A DNA stretch of 7,449 nt. It comes from Aquifex aeolicus (GTDB lineage: Bacteria > Aquificota > Aquificia > Aquificales > Aquificaceae). The stretch covers positions 1 through 7,449 of the forward strand of contig DRNB01000001.1 in NCBI GenBank assembly GCA_011375045.1, in the 5' to 3' direction. The notes beneath the pieces are model-generated. The model had not been told where the DNA came from. It worked only from the letters and a program-made list of their open reading frames with translations, and ran no database searches. A program made the translations under genes and the position numbers. This document shows, piece after piece, positions 1 to 6,915 of the stretch (positions are counted from its first letter, which is position 1; the number at the start of each line of letters is the position of its first letter).

Positions 1-416
1 TCTTTTTTCTCGATATGCTCAAGGGCTTTGTTCCCACGGCTCTCGCCCTTTCCTTCTACGGGATCGAAAGCCAGACGGTCGCCTTCGTTGGGGTTGCCTG
101 CGTGGTGGGGCACATGTATCCTGTTTTTGCTCGCTTCAGGGGCGGCAAGGGTGTAGCGACCGCCTTCGGGGTTGTGCTGGCTCTTTCCCGGGAGCTGGCG
201 TTTCTGGTTCTGCTCCTGTGGGGAGCTCTTCTGCTCTGGAAGAGATACGTTTCTCTGGCGTCCGTTACGGGGGCGCTCAGCGCCCCCGTCCTTATGCTCT
301 TCGGCAACTATCCTGATCACATTGTCCTGATGGCGCTGATCATCGCAGCTCTCATCCTCTACAAACACAGACCCAACTTGGAAAGACTCGTAAGGGGTGA
401 AGAACTGAGGGTATGA
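1..416 (+). CDS. plsY: Glycerol-3-phosphate acyltransferase PlsY, C-terminal part (5' end outside window)
   Basis: This integral membrane enzyme moves an acyl group from acyl-phosphate to glycerol-3-phosphate, making lysophosphatidic acid, the first step of phospholipid synthesis. The reading frame is open from base 3, before the first ATG at 15, and the residues before it (FFLD, then MLKG) fit the family's conserved D-x-L-K-G segment, so the gene starts upstream and 15 is not the true start. Counting from the ATG at 15, the second family motif GHMYPVFARFRGGKGVAT lies at residues 32-49 and the third, HRPNLERLVRGEE, at 118-130. Hydrophobic stretches at about 6-32, 51-75, 79-97 and 102-116 are membrane segments. 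The N-terminal motif with GSGNxGATN is not in the window. About 137 of an expected 190-200 residues are present. The stop overlaps the next start codon by four bases (ATGA), suggesting translational coupling. The coding region contains a strong palindrome (267-289). Confidence 0.95.
   Translation, partial: FFLDMLKGFVPTALALSFYGIESQTVAFVGVACVVGHMYPVFARFRGGKGVATAFGVVLALSRELAFLVLLLWGALLLWKRYVSLASVTGALSAPVLMLFGNYPDHIVLMALIIAALILYKHRPNLERLVRGEELRV
267..289. repeat. 23-bp near-perfect palindrome inside plsY
   Basis: The arms ACGGGGGCGCT (267-277) and AGCGCCCCCGT (279-289) are exact reverse complements around a single central base, C278. As RNA this gives a 10-bp, almost all GC stem with a three-base loop, on either strand. 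It encodes TGALSAP in plsY. No T-run follows on either strand, so it is not an intrinsic terminator. It could be chance in GC-rich codons, an RNA pausing or stability element, or a protein-binding site. Confidence 0.8.
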
Positions 417-1870
417 ATCCCCTTGTCCTTGCGGTTCTGGTCAACCTGCTCTTCCTGATCTTCAGGATTTTCTACGTTCTTCTGTATCCTGTGGATCTCT
501 CCCCCGAGGAGGCTCAGTACTGGGACTGGTCCAGACGGCTCGATCTCAGCTACTACTCGAAGCCGCCCCTCGTCGCTTACCTGAACGCTCTGTCGACCGC
601 TGTAATGGGAAATACGGAGCTGGGGGTGCGTATAACACCGATCCTTATGTCCTTCCTCCTCTCCCTGCTAATTTTCTTCTTCACTAAGAGGCTCTTCGGG
701 GAGGGAGCGGCTCTGTTCGCCTCGGTAGTTCCCAATCTCTTTGTGGGAACCGCCATAAACTCCCTGCTGATGACAACCGACGCCCCCCTTCTCTTCTTCT
801 GGGGTGTAGCCGTTGTGCTTATCCACAGGGCTCTCGAGAGGAACAGCCCGATCCTGTGGTTTCTGGTGGGGGTTTCTGCGGGTTTAGCTTTCCTGAGTAA
901 ATACACCGCCGTTTTTCTCCTTCCCCTCACCTTGCTCTGTATGTTTCTGCTGAAGCGGGATCTTCTGGTGTCCCCTCTTCCCTACCTCTCCCTGCTGCCG
1001 GCTCTTGTTCTGTCCCTGCCCGTTTTTGTGTGGAATCTGAACAGGGGGTTTGTTTCCTTCAAACACGTGTCCAGCTTAGCGGGCAGGGAGGCGAGCTTTC
1101 CCAATCTTGCGACGGCTGGGGAGTTTCTCGGAGGACAGCTTCTTCTCCTCTCCGTTGCTCCCTTCTTCTTCCTCCTCTACGGCTGGTGGAAGGCTTTCAG
1201 GGAGAAGGAAAGGGAGCACATCTTTCTGACCGTTTACTCCCTGCCCGTTGTTCTCTTCTTCTTCCTCCTGTCCCTCAGAAAGGAGGTTTACGCCAACTGG
1301 GCTGGGTTTGCCTACTTCACAGGATCGATCCTTGCCTCCTACTACCTCTGGAGGTTCTTCAGGAGGAACCCTGCGGGTGGGACGGCGGTTCTTCTGCTGA
1401 GCGCCTTCCTCACCCTTCTGCTCCACTTCACACCCCTTGTGGATCGTCTGGGTCTGCGGAGGATCCTTCCCCCTGAAAGGGACCCTGTCAAGGTTATGGT
1501 GGGCTGGGAAAAGCTGGGTCGGGAGGTGAGCGCTCTTTATAGGGGATCGGAGCTTCTGTTCTCCACCGCCTATCAGATATCCGCCGAGCTTGCCTTTTAC
1601 GTGAGGGGTAACCCTGAAACCTTTGTGTTCCACACGGGCAGAATGACCCAGTATTATCTGTGGAGGGAAGGACTCCGCAGGTTCAGGGGAAGGGACGCCC
1701 TCTTCGTCTCGGACTCGGGACTCCCCAGAAGGGTTCTGAAGCACTTCGAGGATTACCGTCAGGTGGGGAGGGTGGACGTCTTCTGGAGGGGTAGCAGGAT
1801 AAAGAGCTTCAGGATATACAGACTTACAAACTTTGTGGGGAGCTTCGATGAGAAGCCGAGGGGCTATTAG
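413..1870 (+). CDS. GT39/ArnT-like membrane glycosyltransferase (PMT_2-type)
   Basis: This is a 485-residue polytopic membrane protein of the family that uses a polyprenyl-phosphate sugar to glycosylate lipid or protein at the outer face of the inner membrane (ArnT, dolichyl-phosphate-mannose transferases). After the first membrane helix (2-25) comes the acidic loop P31-EEAQYW-37, where E32-E33 occupy the usual D-E site, followed by LDLSYYSKPPLVAYL (43-57). A second acidic site is TTDAPL (121-126), then LSKYTA (161-166), VWNLNRGFVSFKH (206-218) and YANWAG (293-298); all are typical of the family. About ten hydrophobic segments lie between 2 and 340. Residues 350-485 form a soluble C-terminal domain, as in ArnT relatives. 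The start shares ATGA with the plsY stop, with GAGG directly upstream, and the end overlaps the next gene by 23 bases. The family call is firm; donor and acceptor cannot be read from sequence. Confidence 0.88.
   Translation: MNPLVLAVLVNLLFLIFRIFYVLLYPVDLSPEEAQYWDWSRRLDLSYYSKPPLVAYLNALSTAVMGNTELGVRITPILMSFLLSLLIFFFTKRLFGEGAALFASVVPNLFVGTAINSLLMTTDAPLLFFWGVAVVLIHRALERNSPILWFLVGVSAGLAFLSKYTAVFLLPLTLLCMFLLKRDLLVSPLPYLSLLPALVLSLPVFVWNLNRGFVSFKHVSSLAGREASFPNLATAGEFLGGQLLLLSVAPFFFLLYGWWKAFREKEREHIFLTVYSLPVVLFFFLLSLRKEVYANWAGFAYFTGSILASYYLWRFFRRNPAGGTAVLLLSAFLTLLLHFTPLVDRLGLRRILPPERDPVKVMVGWEKLGREVSALYRGSELLFSTAYQISAELAFYVRGNPETFVFHTGRMTQYYLWREGLRRFRGRDALFVSDSGLPRRVLKHFEDYRQVGRVDVFWRGSRIKSFRIYRLTNFVGSFDEKPRGY
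1837..1842 (+). promoter_or_regulatory. Ribosome binding site that selects the ATG at 1848
   Basis: GGGGAG ends five bases before the ATG at 1848. A TTG five codons earlier, at 1833, is in the same frame but lies upstream of this site and has no Shine-Dalgarno sequence of its own at useful spacing. This decides the start of the PHP-like gene. Confidence 0.65.
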
Positions 1871-2738
1871 GGTCCTTCTGAGCCTTTACCTCTGGGCTTT
1901 TATCCTGTATCAGCTCCTTCCGGTGAGGGTTATCCCCTACACCAGCTACGCCCCGTCGGATTTTTACCCCAAGCCCTTTCTGCACGTTTACACCTTTGCC
2001 TACGGTGTGAAAACAGCTTTTTCGAACCACGCCGGAAGCATCGGAAATCTTCTCTCCACCATGGACAGAAGGGGTTTCGACTTCGCCTTCGGGGATTTTC
2101 CCCAGATCATAGAAGGCAGACTCTTCCCCCTTCCCCAGAGAAGCGAGTGTCTGCGGGTGGGTGAAGGGGAAACCTTCTCTCCGATTCACTTCCTCCTCGA
2201 AACCCTGCCCAAACGCCTCGTGGGGGTCTCTCCGGACGATCCCCTCACCCGCACAGATCCCGGAGGCTTCGAAAGATGTGTTCTCGTTGTGCCCGGCGGG
2301 CGGATCCTTCTGTCCACCTTCACAGGTTTAGAGATCCCTTCCTACGGCTCGGTTCTGGGAAGCAGGAGGAACCTCTCTTTCTCCCGGAACAGGATCGAGG
2401 GGGACGAGTATCCCCTCGAGCTTCTGAGGGGTGCGGTGGTTACCCTCGGGAACATCTCGGTGCGCGTTTTTGGCTACTCGGAATGGAGCTTTTATCTGCC
2501 GGGGGAAAGCACCCGCCATCCCTTCAGGCTCGTTGTGGAAACGGATGTGGAGAAACCTCTCATCTTCATATACAGGGAAGGTGAGCTGGAGGGTATCTTC
2601 GACCGCGGACGGATAACCTACCCCGTTACGGAGCGGGGAGCCTACACCGTAGCCGTTATGAGCTACAAGTTCAGGTTCAACGTGTTCTACTTCGGTTTGA
2701 GAACCCTGTCCCTTGCATCGCCCGTGAGGTTGCTGTGA
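1848..2738 (+). CDS. Membrane-anchored PHP-like protein with apparently lost metal ligands
   Basis: The protein has 296 residues. Residues 8-25 (VLLSLYLWAFILYQLLPV) are one uncleaved-looking membrane segment, so the rest is probably outside the cytoplasm. Residues 44-85 have the layout of the first blocks of a PHP phosphoesterase domain: beta-strand FLHVYTF, a serine/asparagine-rich turn, a helix, then RRGFDFAFGDF. In active PHP enzymes these carry H-x-H and D-H metal ligands; here they read H46-V-Y48 and D83-F84. The end (about 225-296) also resembles membrane-associated PHP proteins: PFRLVVE, a strand pair around IYREGEL, RGAYTVAV (263-270), and a final RTLSLASPVRL where relatives have R-x-W-x-x-SNPIYL. 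The PHP assignment is inferred from pattern and unconfirmed; what is certain is a real, anchored gene. It overlaps the glycosyltransferase by 23 bases, suggesting shared expression and a non-catalytic envelope role. It could instead be an unrelated family known only from this clade. Confidence 0.6.
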   Translation: MRSRGAIRVLLSLYLWAFILYQLLPVRVIPYTSYAPSDFYPKPFLHVYTFAYGVKTAFSNHAGSIGNLLSTMDRRGFDFAFGDFPQIIEGRLFPLPQRSECLRVGEGETFSPIHFLLETLPKRLVGVSPDDPLTRTDPGGFERCVLVVPGGRILLSTFTGLEIPSYGSVLGSRRNLSFSRNRIEGDEYPLELLRGAVVTLGNISVRVFGYSEWSFYLPGESTRHPFRLVVETDVEKPLIFIYREGELEGIFDRGRITYPVTERGAYTVAVMSYKFRFNVFYFGLRTLSLASPVRLL

Positions 2739-2744
2739 GGTGTC

Positions 2745-4330
<1,586 letters not shown>

Positions 4331-4337
4331 TAGCCAA

Positions 4338-4346
4338 ACCTCCTTT
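4338..4346 (-). promoter_or_regulatory. Strong Shine-Dalgarno site of tsf
   Basis: On the minus strand AAAGGAGGT lies seven bases before the ATG at 4330, inside the 22-base rpsB-tsf gap. It fixes that ATG rather than the one at 4318 as the tsf start. No promoter or terminator is visible in this gap. Confidence 0.85.
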
Positions 4347-4352
4347 CCTGCA

Positions 4353-5177
4353 TCACTCGTAATCCGTTATGTCCTTGTCTATCTCCTCATACTTTTCAGA
4401 CATCGCCATGGCTTTTTCGAACAGCTCCTTTTCGTGCTCTTCGACGGTAACCACCTTCCTCTCCTTCTTGACCTCGACCTCCTCCGCGCTCTCCCTCCTG
4501 TTCCTTCCTTCGATGACCGCATCGGCTATCTTGGAGGTCAGGAGCTTTATGGACTTGATGGCGTCGTCGTTGCCCGGAACTATGTAATCTATGAGGTCCG
4601 GATCGCAGTTGGAATCCGCAATGGCGATAACCGGGATCCCCAGCTTGCGCGCTTCCTGAACCGCTATGGCTTCCCTGACCGTATCCACCACCCACAGCAG
4701 ATCGGGTAGCTTTGTCATACCCTTTATGCCGCCGTATAGCTTCCTGAGCTTATCCATCTGGCGCCTGAGCCTGCGGACCTCCTTTTTGGGACGGGCTTCG
4801 AATTCACCCCTGCTCTCCATTTCCTCGAGCTCCTGAAGCTTCTGAAGGCTCTTGCTGACCGTCTGGAAGTTGGTGAGAAGTCCCCCCACCCAGCGCTCGT
4901 TCACGTAGTATGCTCCGCACCTCTGGGCTTCCTCCCTGATGATCTCCTTAGCCTGCCTCTTTGTTCCCACGAAGATTATCTCGGCACCCTGGGCTATGCT
5001 GTCGGAAACGAAGCTGTAAACCTCCTCCAGCAGAACGAGGGTTTTGTTCAGGTCGATGATGTGGATCCCGTTCTTAACACCGTAGAGGTAGGGAGCCATC
5101 TTTGGATTCCAGCGGGATCTGGAGTGTCCGAAGTGAACCCCCGCCTCGAGAAGCTCTTTCATGGACACAACAGCCAT
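4353..5177 (-). CDS. rpsB: 30S ribosomal protein S2
   Basis: S2 (274 residues) binds late in assembly at the back of the 30S subunit, next to bS1 where that is present, and typically represses its own operon. It has the family opening [13 protein letters not shown] (6-18), [11 protein letters not shown] (23-33), IHIIDLNKT (39-47), FVGTKRQA (69-76), the highly conserved [11 protein letters not shown] (94-104) and the closing block with [20 protein letters not shown] (187-206). A coiled-coil insertion spans about 107-148. After residue 225 there is a charged tail of about 50 residues, longer than in E. coli (241 in total). The ATG at 5177 is chosen because AAGGAGGT precedes it by six bases; an open frame continues upstream to a TTG at 5234, but that stretch is the structured leader. 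First gene of rpsB-tsf-pyrH. Confidence 0.98.
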   Translation of the reverse strand: MAVVSMKELLEAGVHFGHSRSRWNPKMAPYLYGVKNGIHIIDLNKTLVLLEEVYSFVSDSIAQGAEIIFVGTKRQAKEIIREEAQRCGAYYVNERWVGGLLTNFQTVSKSLQKLQELEEMESRGEFEARPKKEVRRLRRQMDKLRKLYGGIKGMTKLPDLLWVVDTVREAIAVQEARKLGIPVIAIADSNCDPDLIDYIVPGNDDAIKSIKLLTSKIADAVIEGRNRRESAEEVEVKKERKVVTVEEHEKELFEKAMAMSEKYEEIDKDITDYE

Positions 5178-5257
5178 CTTACAACCTCCTTGGGTTTTGC
5201 CACCCTTTCCCGGTAACCCCGTGGGGCAACCCAAGCGGGAAAGGTGCGTTTTAAGTT
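5178..5257 (-). promoter_or_regulatory. Structured rpsB leader RNA, candidate S2 autoregulatory element
   Basis: Coordinates run from the likely transcription start (about 5257-5256) to the base before the rpsB start codon. Stem A pairs CCUUUCCCG (5244-5236) with CGGGAAAGG (5212-5204), nine perfect base pairs around a 23-base loop. That loop holds a mini-hairpin, CCC (5226-5224) with GGG (5219-5217). Stem B pairs CUUGGGUU (5235-5228, directly after the first arm of stem A) with AACCCAAG (5196-5189), eight perfect pairs, extendable by GCC (5227-5225) with GGC (5201-5199) across a two-base bulge. Stem B ends in the first three bases of the Shine-Dalgarno sequence. The arms interleave as a-b-a'-b', so the stems form a pseudoknot or exclude each other. 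S2-mediated repression through the rpsB leader is known in gammaproteobacteria; its operation here is inferred. Confidence 0.6.
5184..5191 (-). promoter_or_regulatory. Shine-Dalgarno site of rpsB
   Basis: AAGGAGGT on the minus strand, six bases before the ATG at 5177, is a near-ideal site. Its first three bases (5191-5189) also belong to a segment able to pair with the upstream leader, so access could be controlled by leader folding. Confidence 0.88.
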
Positions 5258-5262
5258 ATCCT

Positions 5263-5271
5263 ATTATAGCA
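5263..5271 (-). promoter_or_regulatory. Extended -10 promoter of the rpsB operon
   Basis: On the minus strand TGC-TATAAT (5271-5263) is a perfect -10 hexamer with the TG of an extended -10 element. The -35 region is weak: TTCCGC at 5292-5287 with an 18-base spacer is the best I see, which extended -10 promoters tolerate. Predicted start is at an A near 5257-5256, giving a leader of about 80 bases. The element overlaps the ATG of the divergent gene (5271-5273). Confidence 0.75.
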
Positions 5272-5555
5272 TGCCCAGAAGGCGGAGCGGAAAGCTCAAG
5301 GTTCAGCATCACTTTCTCGAGGGGTTGGAGGGATACCTTGAGGAGATTCAGGGCTGGGAGGTGGTCGAGAGCATAATTCCGGGCAGAATAGTCCGTCAGA
5401 ACAGGGGCAGGGGATCCAGGGGACTTTTCCTCAAATACAGAACCCTGAGCGGTTACAAACTCCTCTACAAGAGCGGAACGTCCGTTCAGGAGGTCTTTGT
5501 GGTCTGCAGGGACTACGAAGTCTTTGAAAAACTCTTCAGGGAGCGGTTCGGATGA
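5271..5555 (+). CDS. Small DUF2103-like protein (COG4031-type)
   Basis: This 94-residue basic cytoplasmic protein has no known function. Its pattern resembles the DUF2103 family of archaea, cyanobacteria and some thermophiles: a histidine near the start followed by an E-G-L helix (VQHHFLEGLEGYLEEI, 11-26), the I-I-P-G-R-I turn (35-40), a strand of hydrophobic and basic residues (GLFLKYRT), the G-x-K-L-L strand (61-65), and the hallmark VQEVFVV (72-78). The family name is recalled from pattern, not searched. The basic head (MPRRRSGKLK) and RIVRQNRGRGSRG (39-51) would suit nucleic-acid contact, which is a guess. ATG 5271 is preferred to the in-frame GTG at 5244, which sits in an arm of the rpsB leader hairpin. 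Neither has a clear Shine-Dalgarno sequence, so translation may be leaderless. The stop overlaps the proC start by four bases (ATGA). Confidence 0.7.
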   Translation: MPRRRSGKLKVQHHFLEGLEGYLEEIQGWEVVESIIPGRIVRQNRGRGSRGLFLKYRTLSGYKLLYKSGTSVQEVFVVCRDYEVFEKLFRERFG

Positions 5556-6331
5556 GATCAGGCGTTGTGGGCTACGGTAACATGGGAGCCGCCCTTGCCC
5601 GGGCTCTGCGGGGGAGATCGGAGGTTTTTGTTTACGACATCGATCCAGCCCGAAGGGAGCAGGCTATCTCGGAGGGTTTCGCCGTTGCCCGGAGCGTTCA
5701 CTTCCTTGTTCGGGAGAGCGATGTTCTCTTTATCGCGGTGAAACCCAAGGACGTGAGGGGGGTTCTGGAGGAGATAGCGGACTCCGTGGGGGATAAGATC
5801 GTGGCGAGCATAGCCGCCGGTGTAAGCCTGGAGCTGATCGACTCCCTTCTGGGTGGAAGGGGGAGGGTTGTGAGGCTAATGCCCAACATAAATCTGCTGG
5901 TGGGCAGGGGGGCGGTAGCTATCGCCTTCGGCGATGGTCTGGGTGAGGAGGAGAAGGAGAAGGTTAAGGAGCTTCTCTCGGATTGCGGAAGTCTGTATGA
6001 GGTGCCGGAGCACCTCTTCGATGGGTTTACCGCCCTCGCCGGAAGCGGACCAGCCTTCGTGTTCTCCTTTATAGAGGCTCTCGCCCTGGCGGGGGTCAGG
6101 GAAGGTTTCAGCTACGAAACTGCCCTGAGGATAGCGGTGGATACGGTGGGCGGTAGTGCGGATCTTCTGAAGAAGCTCGGCGGCACCCCCGGCGAGTGGA
6201 CCGTGAAGGTAGCCTCCCCCGGAGGCACAACCGTGGAAGGACTTGCCTACCTTGAGAAGAAGGGTTTCAGGGGTATCGTTATAGGATGCGTAAGGAAAAC
6301 CTCAAAAAGGGCGGAGGAGCTGAGGGGTTAG
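5552..6331 (+). CDS. proC: Pyrroline-5-carboxylate reductase
   Basis: ProC reduces 1-pyrroline-5-carboxylate to L-proline with NAD(P)H, the last step of proline synthesis, in the cytoplasm. At 259 residues it is close to E. coli (269). The Rossmann fold opens with VVGYGNMG (5-12), and acidic D29 and D31 end the second strand. FIAVKPKDV (60-68) and SIAAGVSLELI (86-96) follow. The C-terminal helical domain has the substrate-site segment TALAGSGPAFVFSFIEAL (160-177) and ASPGGTTVEGL (221-231), both diagnostic. The usual MPNTP motif reads MPNIN (110-114), without the proline. AGGGAG (5538-5543) lies eight bases before the ATG, and the start shares ATGA with the upstream gene, so expression is probably coupled. 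The end overlaps the pgeF-like frame by 46 bases. Confidence 0.96.
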   Translation: MRSGVVGYGNMGAALARALRGRSEVFVYDIDPARREQAISEGFAVARSVHFLVRESDVLFIAVKPKDVRGVLEEIADSVGDKIVASIAAGVSLELIDSLLGGRGRVVRLMPNINLLVGRGAVAIAFGDGLGEEEKEKVKELLSDCGSLYEVPEHLFDGFTALAGSGPAFVFSFIEALALAGVREGFSYETALRIAVDTVGGSADLLKKLGGTPGEWTVKVASPGGTTVEGLAYLEKKGFRGIVIGCVRKTSKRAEELRG

Positions 6332-6915
6332 TCTGCTCCTTCAGAGTAAGGGGCAAGCTCATCGAAATCCGGACTGTATGGCATAGCCACAGAAACCTCT
6401 ACCTTCCCCTCCAGAAGCACACGAGCAGGGTCATAGTCCTCGAAACCTTTCCCTTCCCCCAGCTCATAGGGGACGCTGTTATCACAAACCTGAAGGGTGT
6501 GGAGGTGGGGGTTCGGACGGCGGACTGCGCCCCCGTTGTCCTCGTCGGGGAGGAGTGGGTGGCTGTGGCTCACGTGGGCTGGAGGGGGCTTGCCTCCGGC
6601 ATCCTGGGAAACCTTGTGGAGAAGATGTCCAGCCGTGAGAAGGTGGAAAAGCTCTTTGGCTTTGTGGGTCCCTGCGCCAAAGCCTGCTGCTACGAGGTGG
6701 GGGAGGAGTTCAGGGAGATGTTTCCGGATCAGCTCGAGGAAAGGGGGGGCAGGCTGTTCATGGATCTTCAGAAGGCTGTCCTGAGGGAACTCAGGGGCGC
6801 GGGCGTTCCCGACGTGGGTCTTCTCGAGAGATGCACCGTTTGCTCCGAGGAGCTACCCTCCCACAGGAGGGACGGTTCCCGGGAGAGGATGCTGACCTCC
6901 GTCAGGATACTATAA
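6286..6915 (+). CDS. pgeF: PgeF/YlmD-type (LACC1, DUF152) protein, short form
   Basis: The family was long called multicopper polyphenol oxidase. Bacterial members are now known as a peptidoglycan editing factor, and relatives have purine-nucleoside phosphorylase/deaminase activity. Visible landmarks are LQKHTSRVIVLE (42-53), matching the QxHGxxV site with His45; GDAVITN (62-68); RTADCAPVVL (77-86) with Cys81; AVAHVGWRGLASG (93-105) with His96; GPCAKACCYEVGEE (128-141); and CTVCSEEL-x3-RRDGSRERM (183-202). His45, Cys81 and His96 fit the zinc-site trio. At 209 residues it is shorter than usual (about 240-270): the N-terminal GGxS segment seems absent. ATG 6286 is the only standard start before the conserved region, but its ribosome binding site is weak (AGGGG, 12 bases away) and it overlaps proC by 46 bases, so the start is uncertain. 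The 3' end overlaps the converging gene by 14 bases. Confidence 0.88.
   Translation: MRKENLKKGGGAEGLVCSFRVRGKLIEIRTVWHSHRNLYLPLQKHTSRVIVLETFPFPQLIGDAVITNLKGVEVGVRTADCAPVVLVGEEWVAVAHVGWRGLASGILGNLVEKMSSREKVEKLFGFVGPCAKACCYEVGEEFREMFPDQLEERGGRLFMDLQKAVLRELRGAGVPDVGLLERCTVCSEELPSHRRDGSRERMLTSVRIL

Noticed and set aside
1076..1744. 222-codon minus-strand frame opposite the glycosyltransferase
   Set aside because: Low-complexity Glu/Gly/Pro-rich translation complementary to membrane-protein codons; a shadow of the real gene.
1833..1847. TTG start for the PHP-like gene
   Set aside because: GGGGAG lies between this TTG and the ATG at 1848, which it serves with five-base spacing.
5178..5234. N-terminal extension of S2 from a TTG at 5234
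   Set aside because: It would translate the hairpin leader into a Gly/Pro-rich peptide unlike any S2, and the strong Shine-Dalgarno site and family-typical [10 protein letters not shown] start at 5177.
5244..5270. GTG start at 5244 for the DUF2103-like gene
   Set aside because: It lies at the end of a hairpin arm, lacks a well-spaced ribosome binding site, and would put the rpsB -10 box inside coding sequence; not fully excluded.
6856..6871. CCCTCC / GGAGGG hairpin with a four-base loop as a terminator for the converging genes
   Set aside because: It is a 6-bp stem inside the pgeF coding region, followed by no T-run on either strand.
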